A DNA stretch of 64,000 nt from Roseiarcus sp963794155 (lineage in GTDB: Bacteria; Pseudomonadota; Alphaproteobacteria; Rhizobiales; Beijerinckiaceae): assembly GCA_963794155.1 (NCBI GenBank), contig CAWCCX010000008.1, forward strand, positions 496,001-560,000, read 5' to 3'. The stretch's first letter is position 1; each line of letters begins with the position of its first letter. This document shows, piece after piece, positions 27,047-36,077 of this stretch. The position numbers and the translations under genes were made by a program. Below the pieces are notes generated by a model, which was not told where the DNA came from, ran no database searches, and saw nothing but the letters and a program-made list of their open reading frames with translations.

Positions 27047-29314
27047 ATGCCCACCCCCGCCCGCACTGGCGCTCTTGCCGCAGCTGCCGGGTTCGCGCGC
27101 GCCGCCGCGTGGGCGCCGGACTGGCGCGGAGCGTTCTTGGGCGCGCTCGCGCGCGAGGCCGAGGAGCGGCGTCTTTTCCTCTGGCTTCCGGTCGCGGCGA
27201 TGGGCGGCGTCGCGCTCAATCTGGCCGCCGACCAGGAGCCGGTCCTCTGGCTGCCGGCGCTGATGACGGCTCTGTTCGCCGCGCTCGCATGGATATCGCG
27301 CAGCCGGCCGTTCGCGCTTGGCGTCTCGCTGGCGCTTGCCGCGCTGTTCGCGGGCTTTCTGTCGATGTCGCTGCGCACGGCGCGGGTCGCGGCGCCGGTG
27401 CTCGACCGGATCCGGATCGTCACTCTGCGAGGCTTCGTCGAGGAGGTGGACCTAAGGACCGTCGGCGCGCGGATGGTCATCGGCGTCGCCGGCGCGGACG
27501 GCATGCCGCGGGAGAAAGTTCCGCGACGGGTTCGGGTGACGACGCGAAAAGCCACTGAGGTCGCGGCGGGCGATTACGTCGAGCTAAAGGCGCGCCTGCT
27601 CCCGCCGTCGCGTGCGGTGCTGCCCGGCGGATACGACTTCGCCCGCGACGCGTTTTTCGCCGGCGTCGGCGCGGTCGGCTCGACGCTGGGGCCGATTCGG
27701 CGTCTGCCGCCGCCGGCCGACGCGAGCTTGAGCCAGCGCTTTGCCGCGACCATCGATCAGGCGCGCAACCGCCTGGCGCTCAGGGTCAACGCGATCATCG
27801 GCGGCGACGAAGGTGCGATCGCGGCGGCGATGGTGACGGGAAAACGCGACTTTCTCTCCACCGACGCCAAAGACCTCATCCGCGAAGCCGGCATCTTCCA
27901 CATCATCACCATTTCGGGCGTGCAGATGACGCTGGTGGCGGGAATCGTCTTTGTCGTCACCCGCCGCCTGCTCGCGCTGTCGCCGACGCTGGCGCTGAAC
28001 TACCCGATCAAGAAATGGGCGGCGGTCGTCGCCATGGCTGGTTCGCTCTTCTATGACGTCGCGACCGGCTCGCGCGTCGGCACGGAGCGGGCGCTGATCA
28101 TGACGCTGATCGTGCTCGGCGCGGTGATCATGGACCGCCGCGCGCTGACGATGCGCAATCTCGCCTTCGCGGTGCTTGCGGTGATCGCGATCGAGCCTGA
28201 AGCCATTCTTGGCGTCAGCTTCCAGCTTTCATTTGCCGCCGTTGCGGCGCTGGTTGCGGTGATGGAGGCGCGGCTCGCGACCCGCGACATCGATCCCGAC
28301 CCTTTCGCGCCCAAGCGAGGCGAGCCGCCGAAGCGCGGGCTCCTGGTCGCGAATCTCATCGAGAAGCCGCTCACGCTACTCTTCGCCACCGCCTTCGCGA
28401 CCTCGGCCACTGCTTCCTTCATGGCCTATCACTTCCACGATCTGAGCCCCTATGTGCTGATCGGCAATCCGCTCACGCTGACGGTCATCGAGTTTTTCGC
28501 CGTGCCTGGCGCGCTCGTCGGCGCGGCGCTCTACCCACTCGGGCTCGACGGGCCGGTCTGGATCTATGTCGGGGCGGGGATCAAGTTCATCCTGTGGGCA
28601 GCGCGCTTCATCGCCGAGGCCCCCGGCTCGACCCTGCACTTGCGAGCGTTCGCGCCCTCGGCTCTACCGTTTCTGGCGCTTGCGGTGATGAGCGCGACCA
28701 TCTGGCGGACCTGGACCTTCCGCCTAAGCGCGGTTCCGCTCGCTCTGATCGGGATTGTCGGCGCCGCGCACGGGCCGCGTTACGACGTCATCATCTCGCC
28801 CTCCGGCGATCTGGCGGCGGTGCGTGACGCCGACGGCGCGCTCGAGGTCGTCGGCAAACGCTTCAACGCCTTCGCCGCCGAGCAATGGCTGTCCGCCGAC
28901 GGTGACGGGCGCGATCCCGCTCAAGCGCGCAGCCCCGACGAGCCCTGCGATCGCCTCGGCTGCGTCGCCGACCTGCCGGAGGGAGAATCGCTCTCGATCG
29001 TCCTCGACCGGCTCGCGTTCGAAGAGGATTGCGCCCGCGCTGAGGTCGTGGTCAGCGCGCTTAGCGCGCCTCGGGACTGCAAGGCGAAGTTCGTGCTCGA
29101 CGAACCGGTGCTCGCGCGGCTCGGCGCCGTCGGCCTGACGTGGAGCGACGACAAGGGTTTTGCCCTGGCGAGCGACCGCAGCCCGCTTGAGAACCGCCCC
29201 TGGTCGCCCGCGCCCGAGCCCGCGCGCGACGACCGGGTGGTTCGCCCCGGTCACGGCGCCTCGCACGACGCCGATCCGGCCGATCCGACGATCGATCCTG
29301 ACGGCGCCCATTAG
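27047..29314 (+). CDS. comEC: ComEC/Rec2 family DNA-uptake channel protein
   Basis: A 755-residue polytopic protein with a DUF4131 N-terminal region (OB-fold-like, about 105-200) and the Competence domain (about 265-540), including I-T-I-S-G-V-Q-M and the conserved G-S-R-V-G-T-E-R-A. ComEC carries single-stranded DNA across the inner membrane during transformation. The C-terminal part (about 575-740) is soluble and lacks the H-x-H-x-D-H metal motif of the beta-lactamase-like nuclease domain, as in many alphaproteobacterial homologs. It follows the AraC gene by 6 bp. Confidence 0.88.
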   Translation: MPTPARTGALAAAAGFARAAAWAPDWRGAFLGALAREAEERRLFLWLPVAAMGGVALNLAADQEPVLWLPALMTALFAALAWISRSRPFALGVSLALAALFAGFLSMSLRTARVAAPVLDRIRIVTLRGFVEEVDLRTVGARMVIGVAGADGMPREKVPRRVRVTTRKATEVAAGDYVELKARLLPPSRAVLPGGYDFARDAFFAGVGAVGSTLGPIRRLPPPADASLSQRFAATIDQARNRLALRVNAIIGGDEGAIAAAMVTGKRDFLSTDAKDLIREAGIFHIITISGVQMTLVAGIVFVVTRRLLALSPTLALNYPIKKWAAVVAMAGSLFYDVATGSRVGTERALIMTLIVLGAVIMDRRALTMRNLAFAVLAVIAIEPEAILGVSFQLSFAAVAALVAVMEARLATRDIDPDPFAPKRGEPPKRGLLVANLIEKPLTLLFATAFATSATASFMAYHFHDLSPYVLIGNPLTLTVIEFFAVPGALVGAALYPLGLDGPVWIYVGAGIKFILWAARFIAEAPGSTLHLRAFAPSALPFLALAVMSATIWRTWTFRLSAVPLALIGIVGAAHGPRYDVIISPSGDLAAVRDADGALEVVGKRFNAFAAEQWLSADGDGRDPAQARSPDEPCDRLGCVADLPEGESLSIVLDRLAFEEDCARAEVVVSALSAPRDCKAKFVLDEPVLARLGAVGLTWSDDKGFALASDRSPLENRPWSPAPEPARDDRVVRPGHGASHDADPADPTIDPDGAH

Positions 29315-29412
29315 CAGAGCCGGTACTACGCCTTGTCGCGGCGGATTGTCCGTGCGACACTTCGGCATAAATCGCGTGCAGCATTTGCGCCGACGCGCTG
29401 GGGTTGAGGGGA

Positions 29413-30114
29413 ATGGCCAGTAAAGAAACCGCCGTCGTTGTCGGCGGCTCGAGCGGCATTGGGCTCGCGGTCGCCGAGGCTCTGGCCGCGCGGGGCGAGG
29501 CGGTCTGGGTGACCAGCCGCGATCCGAAGAGGGCGGAAGCGGCGGCGCGCAAAGTGGGCCACGGCGCGAAGACGATCATCATCGATCTTACCAAGCCGCA
29601 CGAAATCGCCGCGAAGTTCGCTCCCGTCGGTCCGGTCGATCATCTCGTGATCACCGCCGTCGATCGCGACCGCAATACCGTCAGGGCCTACGATATCGCG
29701 GCGGCGACCAGGCTGGTGACGACCAAGCTGGTCGGCTACGCCGAAGTCGTGCACACGCTCGTCGAACGGTTCACGCCCGAAGCCGCGATCGTGCTCTATG
29801 GCGGGCTGGCGCGCGACCGGCCCTATCCGGGCTCGACGACGGTCAGCTCAATCAATGGCGGGGTCACCGGACTGACGAGGACGCTGGCGGTGGAGCTCGC
29901 GCCGGTGCGCGTCAACGCCATCCATCCTGGATTTGTCAGCGACAGTCCCTATTGGGCGGGCAACACGGAGGTGAGCGAACGGATGCTGAGCCGCACGCCC
30001 GGCCGCCGACCTCTCACCACCGAGCATTGCGTCGGCGCCACGCTGTTCCTGCTCGACAACCAAGGCATGAATGGCGAGAACATCGTGGTCGACGCCGGTA
30101 TTTCGCTGACCTGA
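29413..30114 (+). CDS. SDR family protein with catalytic residues replaced
   Basis: A 233-residue Rossmann-fold protein with the NAD(P) motif G-G-S-S-G-I-G near residue 11 and the C-terminal pattern V-N-A-I-H-P-G-F. At the active site, where SDR enzymes read Y-x-x-x-K, the aligned stretch before G-L-T-R is V-S-S-I-N, so both Tyr and Lys are missing; the upstream Ser strand reads L-Y-G-G-L. It binds a dinucleotide but is probably not a standard dehydrogenase. I start it at 29413 after GAGGGGA. Confidence 0.82.
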   Translation: MASKETAVVVGGSSGIGLAVAEALAARGEAVWVTSRDPKRAEAAARKVGHGAKTIIIDLTKPHEIAAKFAPVGPVDHLVITAVDRDRNTVRAYDIAAATRLVTTKLVGYAEVVHTLVERFTPEAAIVLYGGLARDRPYPGSTTVSSINGGVTGLTRTLAVELAPVRVNAIHPGFVSDSPYWAGNTEVSERMLSRTPGRRPLTTEHCVGATLFLLDNQGMNGENIVVDAGISLT

Positions 30115-30190
30115 GCAGGGTCAGGACTTCGCGCCGATGGTCGGCGAGCGCGCAGAAGCCGATAACGACGATTTCGCCACGGGAGGAAAC

Positions 30191-30715
30191 ATGCGAACGG
30201 GATGCAAGCTTTTAGTCGTGGTGGCCGCCATCCTCGGCGCGTCCGCCGCGGCGCTCGCGGACGATGGCGAGATTGCGCGCGGCAAATATCTGGTCACGAT
30301 CGGCGGCTGCAACGACTGCCATACGCCCGGAGCCCTGCTCGGCAAGCCGGATTTTTCGCGCGCGCTCGGCGGTTCGGAAGTTGGTTTTGCTATTCCCGGG
30401 CTCGGCGTGTTCGCCGGCCCGAACTTGACGCCGGACAAGGAGACGGGTCTCGGAAACTGGACTGACGATCAGATCATCTCGGCCATGACGGCCGGGACCA
30501 CGCCGGAGGGCCGGCGACTTGCCCCGATCATGCCGTACGAAGCGCTCTCTCACCTGACCTCGGACGACGCGCGAGCAATCGTCGCCTATCTCAGGAGCCT
30601 TCCGTCGGTGAAGAACGCCGTCCCCGGACCGTTCGGGCCGAAGGAAACGCCCTCGACGCTCGTTTTCGTCATCGTTCCCGGGGAAGTCTACGCCAAGATG
30701 CCGCCGCCGCCTTGA
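30191..30715 (+). CDS. Periplasmic c-type cytochrome
   Basis: A 174-residue exported monoheme cytochrome. A signal peptide (about 1-23, A-A-L-A-D) precedes the heme site C-N-D-C-H; the distal Met is probably in A-P-I-M-P-Y. The glycine-rich G-P-N-L-T-P-D segment resembles the cytochrome subunits of membrane dehydrogenases. It passes electrons in the periplasm, but no partner dehydrogenase is adjacent. GGGAGG stands five bases before the ATG. Confidence 0.87.
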   Translation: MRTGCKLLVVVAAILGASAAALADDGEIARGKYLVTIGGCNDCHTPGALLGKPDFSRALGGSEVGFAIPGLGVFAGPNLTPDKETGLGNWTDDQIISAMTAGTTPEGRRLAPIMPYEALSHLTSDDARAIVAYLRSLPSVKNAVPGPFGPKETPSTLVFVIVPGEVYAKMPPPP

Positions 30716-30785
30716 GCATTGGATGCTCAAGGCCGGCGGGCGCGAGCGTTGCGCCGGAGCGGGGCCGCGGCGCCCGGAGCCAAAC

Positions 30786-30808
30786 AAAAAGGGCGCCCGA
30801 GGGCGCCC
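30786..30808 (-). terminator. Rho-independent terminator of rpmG
   Basis: Reading minus, a 7-bp GC stem (GGGCGCC with GGCGCCC around a 4-base loop) is followed by TTTTTG. It lies 24 bp after the rpmG stop codon, the expected place for an intrinsic terminator. Confidence 0.8.
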
Positions 30809-30831
30809 CGCTGCGCTCGCGATGGCGGCGG

Positions 30832-30999
30832 TTACTTTATCTTCGTCTCCTTGAACTCGACGTGCTTGCGCGCGACCGGGTCGTATTTCTTGAAGGTCAG
30901 CTTCTCGGTCTTGGTTCGGGCGTTCTTCTTGGTGACGTAGAAATAGCCGGTGTCGGCGGTCGACAGCAGCTTGATCTTGAGCGAGGCGGCCTTGGCCAT
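30832..30999 (-). CDS. rpmG: 50S ribosomal protein L33
   Basis: A 55-residue basic protein, the normal size for L33, starting M-A-K-A-A-S-L-K-I-K-L-L and ending V-E-F-K-E-T-K-I-K. The zinc-ribbon cysteines of C+ L33 forms are absent: the relevant positions read T-A-D-T-G-Y-F-Y, so this is the zinc-independent (C-) type. It is monocistronic with its own terminator. Confidence 0.95.
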   Translation of the reverse strand: MAKAASLKIKLLSTADTGYFYVTKKNARTKTEKLTFKKYDPVARKHVEFKETKIK

Positions 31000-31242
31000 G
31001 CGCGTGCGTCCTTCGATGGAGGGCGCGCCGGACGCGCCAAAAAAGGCGGGCGAAATATCGCAGGCCCGATGTTCGGCCGGCAAAATAGTGCGGCCCGGCG
31101 CGAAGTCAAGCCGATCTGCGCCCGGTCGCGGCAAGCAGCCCCAAGGGCGCCCGACCCCTCGCCCGATCCTTAGGATAAATTTGACTTTCGCAGACGTGCG
31201 CGCCCGTTATCATCGGGCTTCAGGCGGGGCGGGAGAACGGAT

Positions 31243-32505
31243 GTGAACAGGCTCTTTTCCGGCCCGGTGTTCGAGATGGCCCGCGACCAGCTCGTTGTCA
31301 TTGCCGACCATCTGAGCATCCCCGAGGACGAACGCGACTGGCTCCTTTATCCAAAGCGGGCGATTGTCGTCACCTGTCCGGTCCGGATGGAGGACGACCG
31401 GACCAAGCTCTTCGTCGGCTATCGGGTCCAGCATCACCTGGCGCTCGGTCCTGCCAAGGGCGGCACGCGCTTCGCCGCCAACGTCGACATCGGCGAGATC
31501 GCCGCGCTCGCCGTCTGGATGAGCTGGAAATGCGCGCTCGCCGATCTTCCCTTCGGCGGCGGCAAGGGCGGCGTCGCGGTCGATCCACGCACGCTCAAGC
31601 CCAAGGAGCTCGAGAACCTCTCCCGGCGCTATATGCAGGAAATGATCCCCTTCGTCGGCCCGAGGGTCGACGTGATGGCGCCGGACCTGGGCACCAACGA
31701 GCAGGTGATGGCCTGGTTCATGGACACCTATTCGATGTACCAGGGCGTCACGGTGCCCGAGATCGTCACCGGCAAGCCGGTCGGCAGCGGCGGCACGTTG
31801 GGCCGGCGGGAGGCGACCGGTCACGGCGTCGCGTTTCTCGCCTTTCGCGCCCTTGACGCCCTGGACATCGCGCCGGCCAAAGCGACCGCGATCGTCCAGG
31901 GCTTCGGCAATGTCGGCTCGCACGCCGCGATGGGGCTGGCGGCGCGGGGCGTCAAGCTGATCGGCGTCAGCGACCACTCCGCCGCCTACTACGATCCCAA
32001 GGGACTTGATGTGAAGGCGCTCGTCGCTCACGCCGGGAGGAACCACGAGCTGGCCGGCTATTCGAGCCACGCCACGATCGATCCGCGCACGCTGCTCGAG
32101 CAGCCCTGCGATGTGCTCGCGCCGTGCGCGATCGAACGGGTGATCGACGCCGACCTCGCCCGGCGCCTGCGCTGCCGCATCATCGCCGAAGGCGCGAATG
32201 GCCCGACCACGCCGGAGGCCGATCGCGTGCTCGCCGAGCGCAACGACGGCATTTTCGTCATCCCCGACATCCTTTGCAACGCCGGCGGCGTCATTGTCAG
32301 CTATTTCGAGTGGGTCCAAGACCTGCAACAATATTTCTGGTCGCGGGACGAAGTGATGGACCGTCTCGAACGGGCGCTCGACCGCTCGTGGGGGATGGTC
32401 ATCGCCCGGGCCAAGCGCGACGGGGTCTCCAACCGCACCGCGGCGATGGCGATCGGGGTCGAGCGGGTGGTGAAGGCCAAGCAGATGCGCGGCCTGTTTC
32501 CTTAA
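31243..32505 (+). CDS. Glu/Leu/Phe/Val family dehydrogenase
   Basis: A 420-residue amino acid dehydrogenase, most like NAD-dependent glutamate dehydrogenase, which interconverts glutamate and 2-oxoglutarate plus ammonia. Visible: G-P-A-K-G-G-T-R-F (substrate Lys), P-F-G-G-G-K-G-G (catalytic-Lys loop) and the nucleotide motif G-F-G-N-V-G-S near residue 221. GTG is the start, after GGGAGAACGG. The GNAT gene follows after 27 bp. Confidence 0.92.
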   Translation: MNRLFSGPVFEMARDQLVVIADHLSIPEDERDWLLYPKRAIVVTCPVRMEDDRTKLFVGYRVQHHLALGPAKGGTRFAANVDIGEIAALAVWMSWKCALADLPFGGGKGGVAVDPRTLKPKELENLSRRYMQEMIPFVGPRVDVMAPDLGTNEQVMAWFMDTYSMYQGVTVPEIVTGKPVGSGGTLGRREATGHGVAFLAFRALDALDIAPAKATAIVQGFGNVGSHAAMGLAARGVKLIGVSDHSAAYYDPKGLDVKALVAHAGRNHELAGYSSHATIDPRTLLEQPCDVLAPCAIERVIDADLARRLRCRIIAEGANGPTTPEADRVLAERNDGIFVIPDILCNAGGVIVSYFEWVQDLQQYFWSRDEVMDRLERALDRSWGMVIARAKRDGVSNRTAAMAIGVERVVKAKQMRGLFP

Positions 32506-32532
32506 CCGGCATCGCCGTGCAAGATCACGGGT

Positions 32533-33117
32533 ATGGCGTCGCTCCGCGATCCGCTTGCCCCAAGCCGTCCCTTCCGCGTTCGCGCCGCCAGCGAGGCCGA
32601 CATGGCGGCGGTCCGGGACATCTATGCCCATTACGTCCTCCACTCGCTCGCCACTTTCGAGGAGACGCCGCCGGCGCTCGAGGAGATGCTGGCGCGCCGG
32701 CGCGCCTCGGTCGACCTTGGATTGCCCTATCTGGTCGGTGAAGCGGGAGGGGAAACGGTCGGCTTCGCCTACGCCGCCGTCTATCGCCCGCGCCCCGCCT
32801 ATCGCTTCACGATCGAGGACTCGGTCTATGTCGCCGACGGGCGGCGCGGCTCCGGTATAGGCTCGGCGCTGCTCGGCGAACTGATCGCGGCTTGCGAGCG
32901 CGGACCCTGGCGCCAGATGCTCGCAGTCGTCGGCGACAGCGCCAACGCCGGCTCGATCGCGTTGCACCGGCGCTTCGGCTTCGAGCTTATGGGAACGCTG
33001 CGTTCGGTCGGCTTCAAGTCTGGGCGCTGGGTCGACACGCCGATTCTACAGCGCGTATTAGGGCCGGGCGACCGCGAGGCGCAAAAGGCCGCTCAAGCGC
33101 CACGGCCGGCGCCGTAA
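32533..33117 (+). CDS. GNAT family N-acetyltransferase (Pat/MnaT-like)
   Basis: A 194-residue acetyltransferase with the acetyl-CoA motif R-R-G-S-G-I-G (motif A) and L-H-R-R-F-G-F (motif B). The N-terminal D-I-Y-A-H-Y-V-L-H-S...F-E-E pattern is that of phosphinothricin/methionine-sulfoximine acetyltransferases, which detoxify glutamate analogues. That would fit the preceding glutamate-type dehydrogenase, though the link is inference. The last 20 residues are extra relative to the family. Confidence 0.88.
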   Translation: MASLRDPLAPSRPFRVRAASEADMAAVRDIYAHYVLHSLATFEETPPALEEMLARRRASVDLGLPYLVGEAGGETVGFAYAAVYRPRPAYRFTIEDSVYVADGRRGSGIGSALLGELIAACERGPWRQMLAVVGDSANAGSIALHRRFGFELMGTLRSVGFKSGRWVDTPILQRVLGPGDREAQKAAQAPRPAP

Positions 33118-33267
33118 CCGGCGGTGGCAAAAGCATCGACGTGTGCGGATGATGCGCTTCGCCTATTTCGCTGCGCCGCGCGAAGCTGCGGCGTCGACGA
33201 TGAAGCCGGCGAGACGATTTCGCACCAAAGAAGCCGAGGGCGAACGCCAGCATGAGCGCGACAGCCA

Positions 33268-34107
33268 TTATTGCGACGGCCCCGTCATCGCCGGCCGCAC
33301 GACCCCGGCGATCGGGCCGATCGGCCCAAGTTCGTCGTCGCGGTTGAGCTCGGGTGCATAGAGCGAGGACACCGAGCCGTCCAGAAAGAGCGCGTTCCGG
33401 CAACCGACGCTGTCACGGAACAGCCGCGCGAAGGTGTCAAAAGTCACCGGCTCGTCGGCGATGGCGAACACGACGGCGCCGCCGTCACACGCGCCGACGC
33501 CGTTGCGAATTTTCTCCGAGGTCCCGTTCGGCTTGATTTTCGGATGGATCTTACCGTCGACGACCAGCATCGGGCCCGACTGCGTCGCGTAGCGCGCTGC
33601 CGGCGGCGCAGCAAGGTAGCGGCTCGTCTCTGTGACCCCCGCCACCCCGTCGCCGATCCAGAAGATGCCGTTCGGCTTCAGGTGAAAATTGGTTGCGCCG
33701 CCCCGCGTGTCGGCCTCTTGCAGCTTCTGCCGGTTCTCGATGTAGAGGCCGACCGGCGATTGATTCTCTTTGAACATGCCGGCGTTCATCGCAAACATCA
33801 GCCCCTCGCCCTTCGCCTTCAGCGCGGCGGCAAGGGCGGCGAGCGATCCATAGGGCTTGCCATCGGTTCCGTTGAGAAACAGGCGAATCTGGTCACGGCG
33901 AGGATCGAATGCGCAGACGGTGAATTTCGCCCCGTCGAAGCTCTTCGGCGCGCAGGCAGCCAATGCCCGCGTTACATTATGAGCGAGGCACAAGAGTACG
34001 ATCGAAGCGGCTAGACCGCTGCGGCGCGACACGGGAATTCGATCCTCGCTGGGGCTCGGCGGATTCTCATGCGCCTTGATTTCGCCTGCCGAATCAGGGC
34101 GCGTCAA
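33268..34107 (-). CDS. Phosphodiester glycosidase (DUF2233/NAGPA) family protein
   Basis: A 279-residue exported protein with a signal-anchor-like hydrophobic stretch at about 30-48. Motifs of the NAGPA-like fold include M-N-A-G-M-F, S-G-P-M-L-V-V, and the late L-F-L-D-G-S-V-S-S. Relatives hydrolyse N-acetylglucosamine phosphodiesters or act on exopolysaccharide. The substrate here is unknown. It stands alone; the 150 bp before it (33118-33267) contain nothing I can identify. Confidence 0.83.
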   Translation of the reverse strand: MTRPDSAGEIKAHENPPSPSEDRIPVSRRSGLAASIVLLCLAHNVTRALAACAPKSFDGAKFTVCAFDPRRDQIRLFLNGTDGKPYGSLAALAAALKAKGEGLMFAMNAGMFKENQSPVGLYIENRQKLQEADTRGGATNFHLKPNGIFWIGDGVAGVTETSRYLAAPPAARYATQSGPMLVVDGKIHPKIKPNGTSEKIRNGVGACDGGAVVFAIADEPVTFDTFARLFRDSVGCRNALFLDGSVSSLYAPELNRDDELGPIGPIAGVVRPAMTGPSQ

Positions 34108-34172
34108 GACTAAACCTCCGACAGGCTTTGAGCCATCACGTCTGCGCGGAAACGCTTTGGGTTGAATTTGCG

Positions 34173-34553
34173 TTAGTTTGACGTCTGTCGTCTTTTGTAA
34201 GCTGACGAGAAATCCTGCGGCGGCGTTGTCACGGCGAGATATACGAAGAGCTCGCTGCCTGTGTTGGCAACGCCGTGGATCGTGCCCGGAGGCGTGCGCA
34301 CAACGTCGCCGACGCTCAATCTGTCAGTCTCGCCGTCAGCCATCAAAAGCAGGGCGCTACCCTGCTCAACGAGCCATATTTGTTCGCTTATGGAGTGCGC
34401 ATGTCTGGCCGAGGTAGCGCCTGGCTCCATCATGACGCGCGTAATCGTGACCCGGGCTTCGGGCGCATTGTTAGGCCACACGATCTGTAGAGATCGAACG
34501 CCCTGGTTCTCCAACGTTGTCGAGTCTGCCTCCGAAAGACGTTGAATCGTCAA
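34173..34553 (-). CDS. Single-domain cupin protein
   Basis: A 126-residue cupin with motif 1 A-R-H-A-H-S-I-S-E-Q (two His and Glu metal ligands) and motif 2 P-P-G-T-I-H-G (third His). It is a small cytosolic beta-barrel, perhaps a metal-dependent isomerase or dioxygenase; no substrate is implied by neighbours. I prefer the TTG at 34553, five bases after AGGAG, over an upstream in-frame start at 34601. Confidence 0.82.
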   Translation of the reverse strand: MTIQRLSEADSTTLENQGVRSLQIVWPNNAPEARVTITRVMMEPGATSARHAHSISEQIWLVEQGSALLLMADGETDRLSVGDVVRTPPGTIHGVANTGSELFVYLAVTTPPQDFSSAYKRRQTSN

Positions 34554-34661
34554 GATCGCTCCTCTTCTCTGATACCGGACGCCACCCGCCGTCCTGAGCA
34601 AGAAAGCCGAATCGATCGCCCTTGACCAAGTGGAAAAGGCCGCCAGATTGGAGGCCTTCTG

Positions 34662-36077
34662 TCACAGCACCTTGCCGGGATTCATCACCCCGTTCGGGTC
34701 GAGCGCCGCCTTGATTTGACGCATTACGGCGAGGGAGGCAGGGTCCTTCCATCGGGCGAGCAGCCCGCGCTTGAGCTGGCCGACGCCGTGCTCGGCGGAA
34801 TAGGAGCCGCCGAGGCGGCCGACGATCCCGTGCACGATCTCGTTCATCGCATCCCAGCGGTCGAGAAACGCCTGTTTGTCGGCGCCCAGCGGCTGGGAGA
34901 TGTTGAAGTGAATATTGCCGTCGCCGAGATGGCCGAAGGCGACCACGCGCGCCCCGGGCGCGAAGGCCTCGACCGCGGGCGTCGCCTGTCGGAGCAACGC
35001 CGGCACGAGCCCGACCTCGACCGAGACGTCATGTTTGATCGAACCGCCCTCCTTGACCTGCGCCTCGGGAATCGATTCGCGCAGACGCCAAAACTCGGCC
35101 CGCTGCTCGAGCGAAGAAGCGATCGATGCATCCTCGATGATCCGGTCCTCGAGCGCCGCCTCCAGCGCTTGGGCAAGCGCCTCGTCCAGCCCGCCCGCGG
35201 TTTGCGACCCCGCCTCCATGAGCACATACCAGGCATGTTCGCTGGCGAGGGGCTTCCGCGCCAGGCCGTTCTTGACCGTGATATCCAAGGCGTTGCGCCC
35301 GATGAGCTCGAAGCTGGTGACGGCGGCGCCGAGGCGCTCGCGGACCATTCTCAGGAGCTTGAGCGCATCCTCCGGGCTCTTGAGGCCGACGAAGGCCGTC
35401 GCCCGCGCGCGAGGATTTGGAAACAGCCTGAGCGAAGCGGCGGTGACGACGCCGAGCGTGCCCTCGGCGCCGATGAAGAGGCCCTTCACATCGTAGCCGG
35501 TATTGTCCTTGCGCAGCTTGCTGAGAGCATTGACGATCCGTCCGTCGGCGAGCACGGCCTCGACCCCGGTGACGAGATCCCGGGTATTGCCGTAGGCGAT
35601 CACGGTCACGCCGCCGGCGTTGGTCGAGACATTGCCGCCGATGGTGCACGTTCCTTCCGCCGCCAGCGACAGCGGAAAGAGCCGATCTGCGGCGAGCGCC
35701 GCGACTTGCGCCTCAGCGAGCGTGACGCCCGCTTCGCAGATCATGACATCGCCGTCGAGATCGACCTCGCGGATCGTCCGCAGGCGCTGGGTCGAGAGGA
35801 TGATCTCCTCGCCGCTCAAGTCCGGCGTCTGGCCGCCGACCAGCCCGGTGTTGCCGCCTTGCGGCACGATGCCGATCCGCGCCTCGTTGCAGATGGCGAC
35901 GACGCCTGCGACTTCCTTGGCCGCGGCCGGACGCACGAGCGCGAGCGCCCTGCCATGATAAAGGCCGCGCGGCTCGATGAGCGCGCCAGCAATGAGCGCC
36001 GGATCGGTCAGCACATGGCTTGGCCCGACGATCTTTTGCAGCGAAGCAAGAATGGCATCCCGTTTCGTCGCGTTCAC
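34662..36077 (-). CDS. FAD-linked oxidase, D-2-hydroxyacid dehydrogenase type
   Basis: A 471-residue VAO/PCMH-family flavoprotein: FAD-binding P-Q-G-G-N-T-G-L-V-G-G at about 72-82, G-G-N-V-S-T-N-A-G-G at about 147-156, and the C-terminal substrate domain with G-H-L-G-D-G-N-I-H-F-N. It resembles D-lactate, glycolate (GlcD) and D-2-hydroxyglutarate dehydrogenases. The S-A-E-H-G-V-G motif with its metal or proton-relay His is present. The gene starts one base after the rlmD-like stop, so the two are co-transcribed. Confidence 0.92.
   Translation of the reverse strand: MNATKRDAILASLQKIVGPSHVLTDPALIAGALIEPRGLYHGRALALVRPAAAKEVAGVVAICNEARIGIVPQGGNTGLVGGQTPDLSGEEIILSTQRLRTIREVDLDGDVMICEAGVTLAEAQVAALAADRLFPLSLAAEGTCTIGGNVSTNAGGVTVIAYGNTRDLVTGVEAVLADGRIVNALSKLRKDNTGYDVKGLFIGAEGTLGVVTAASLRLFPNPRARATAFVGLKSPEDALKLLRMVRERLGAAVTSFELIGRNALDITVKNGLARKPLASEHAWYVLMEAGSQTAGGLDEALAQALEAALEDRIIEDASIASSLEQRAEFWRLRESIPEAQVKEGGSIKHDVSVEVGLVPALLRQATPAVEAFAPGARVVAFGHLGDGNIHFNISQPLGADKQAFLDRWDAMNEIVHGIVGRLGGSYSAEHGVGQLKRGLLARWKDPASLAVMRQIKAALDPNGVMNPGKVL

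Noticed and set aside
33118..33267. Small reading frames between GNAT and DUF2233 genes
   Set aside because: No ribosome site, no motif, and they extend as shadows of the neighbouring genes.
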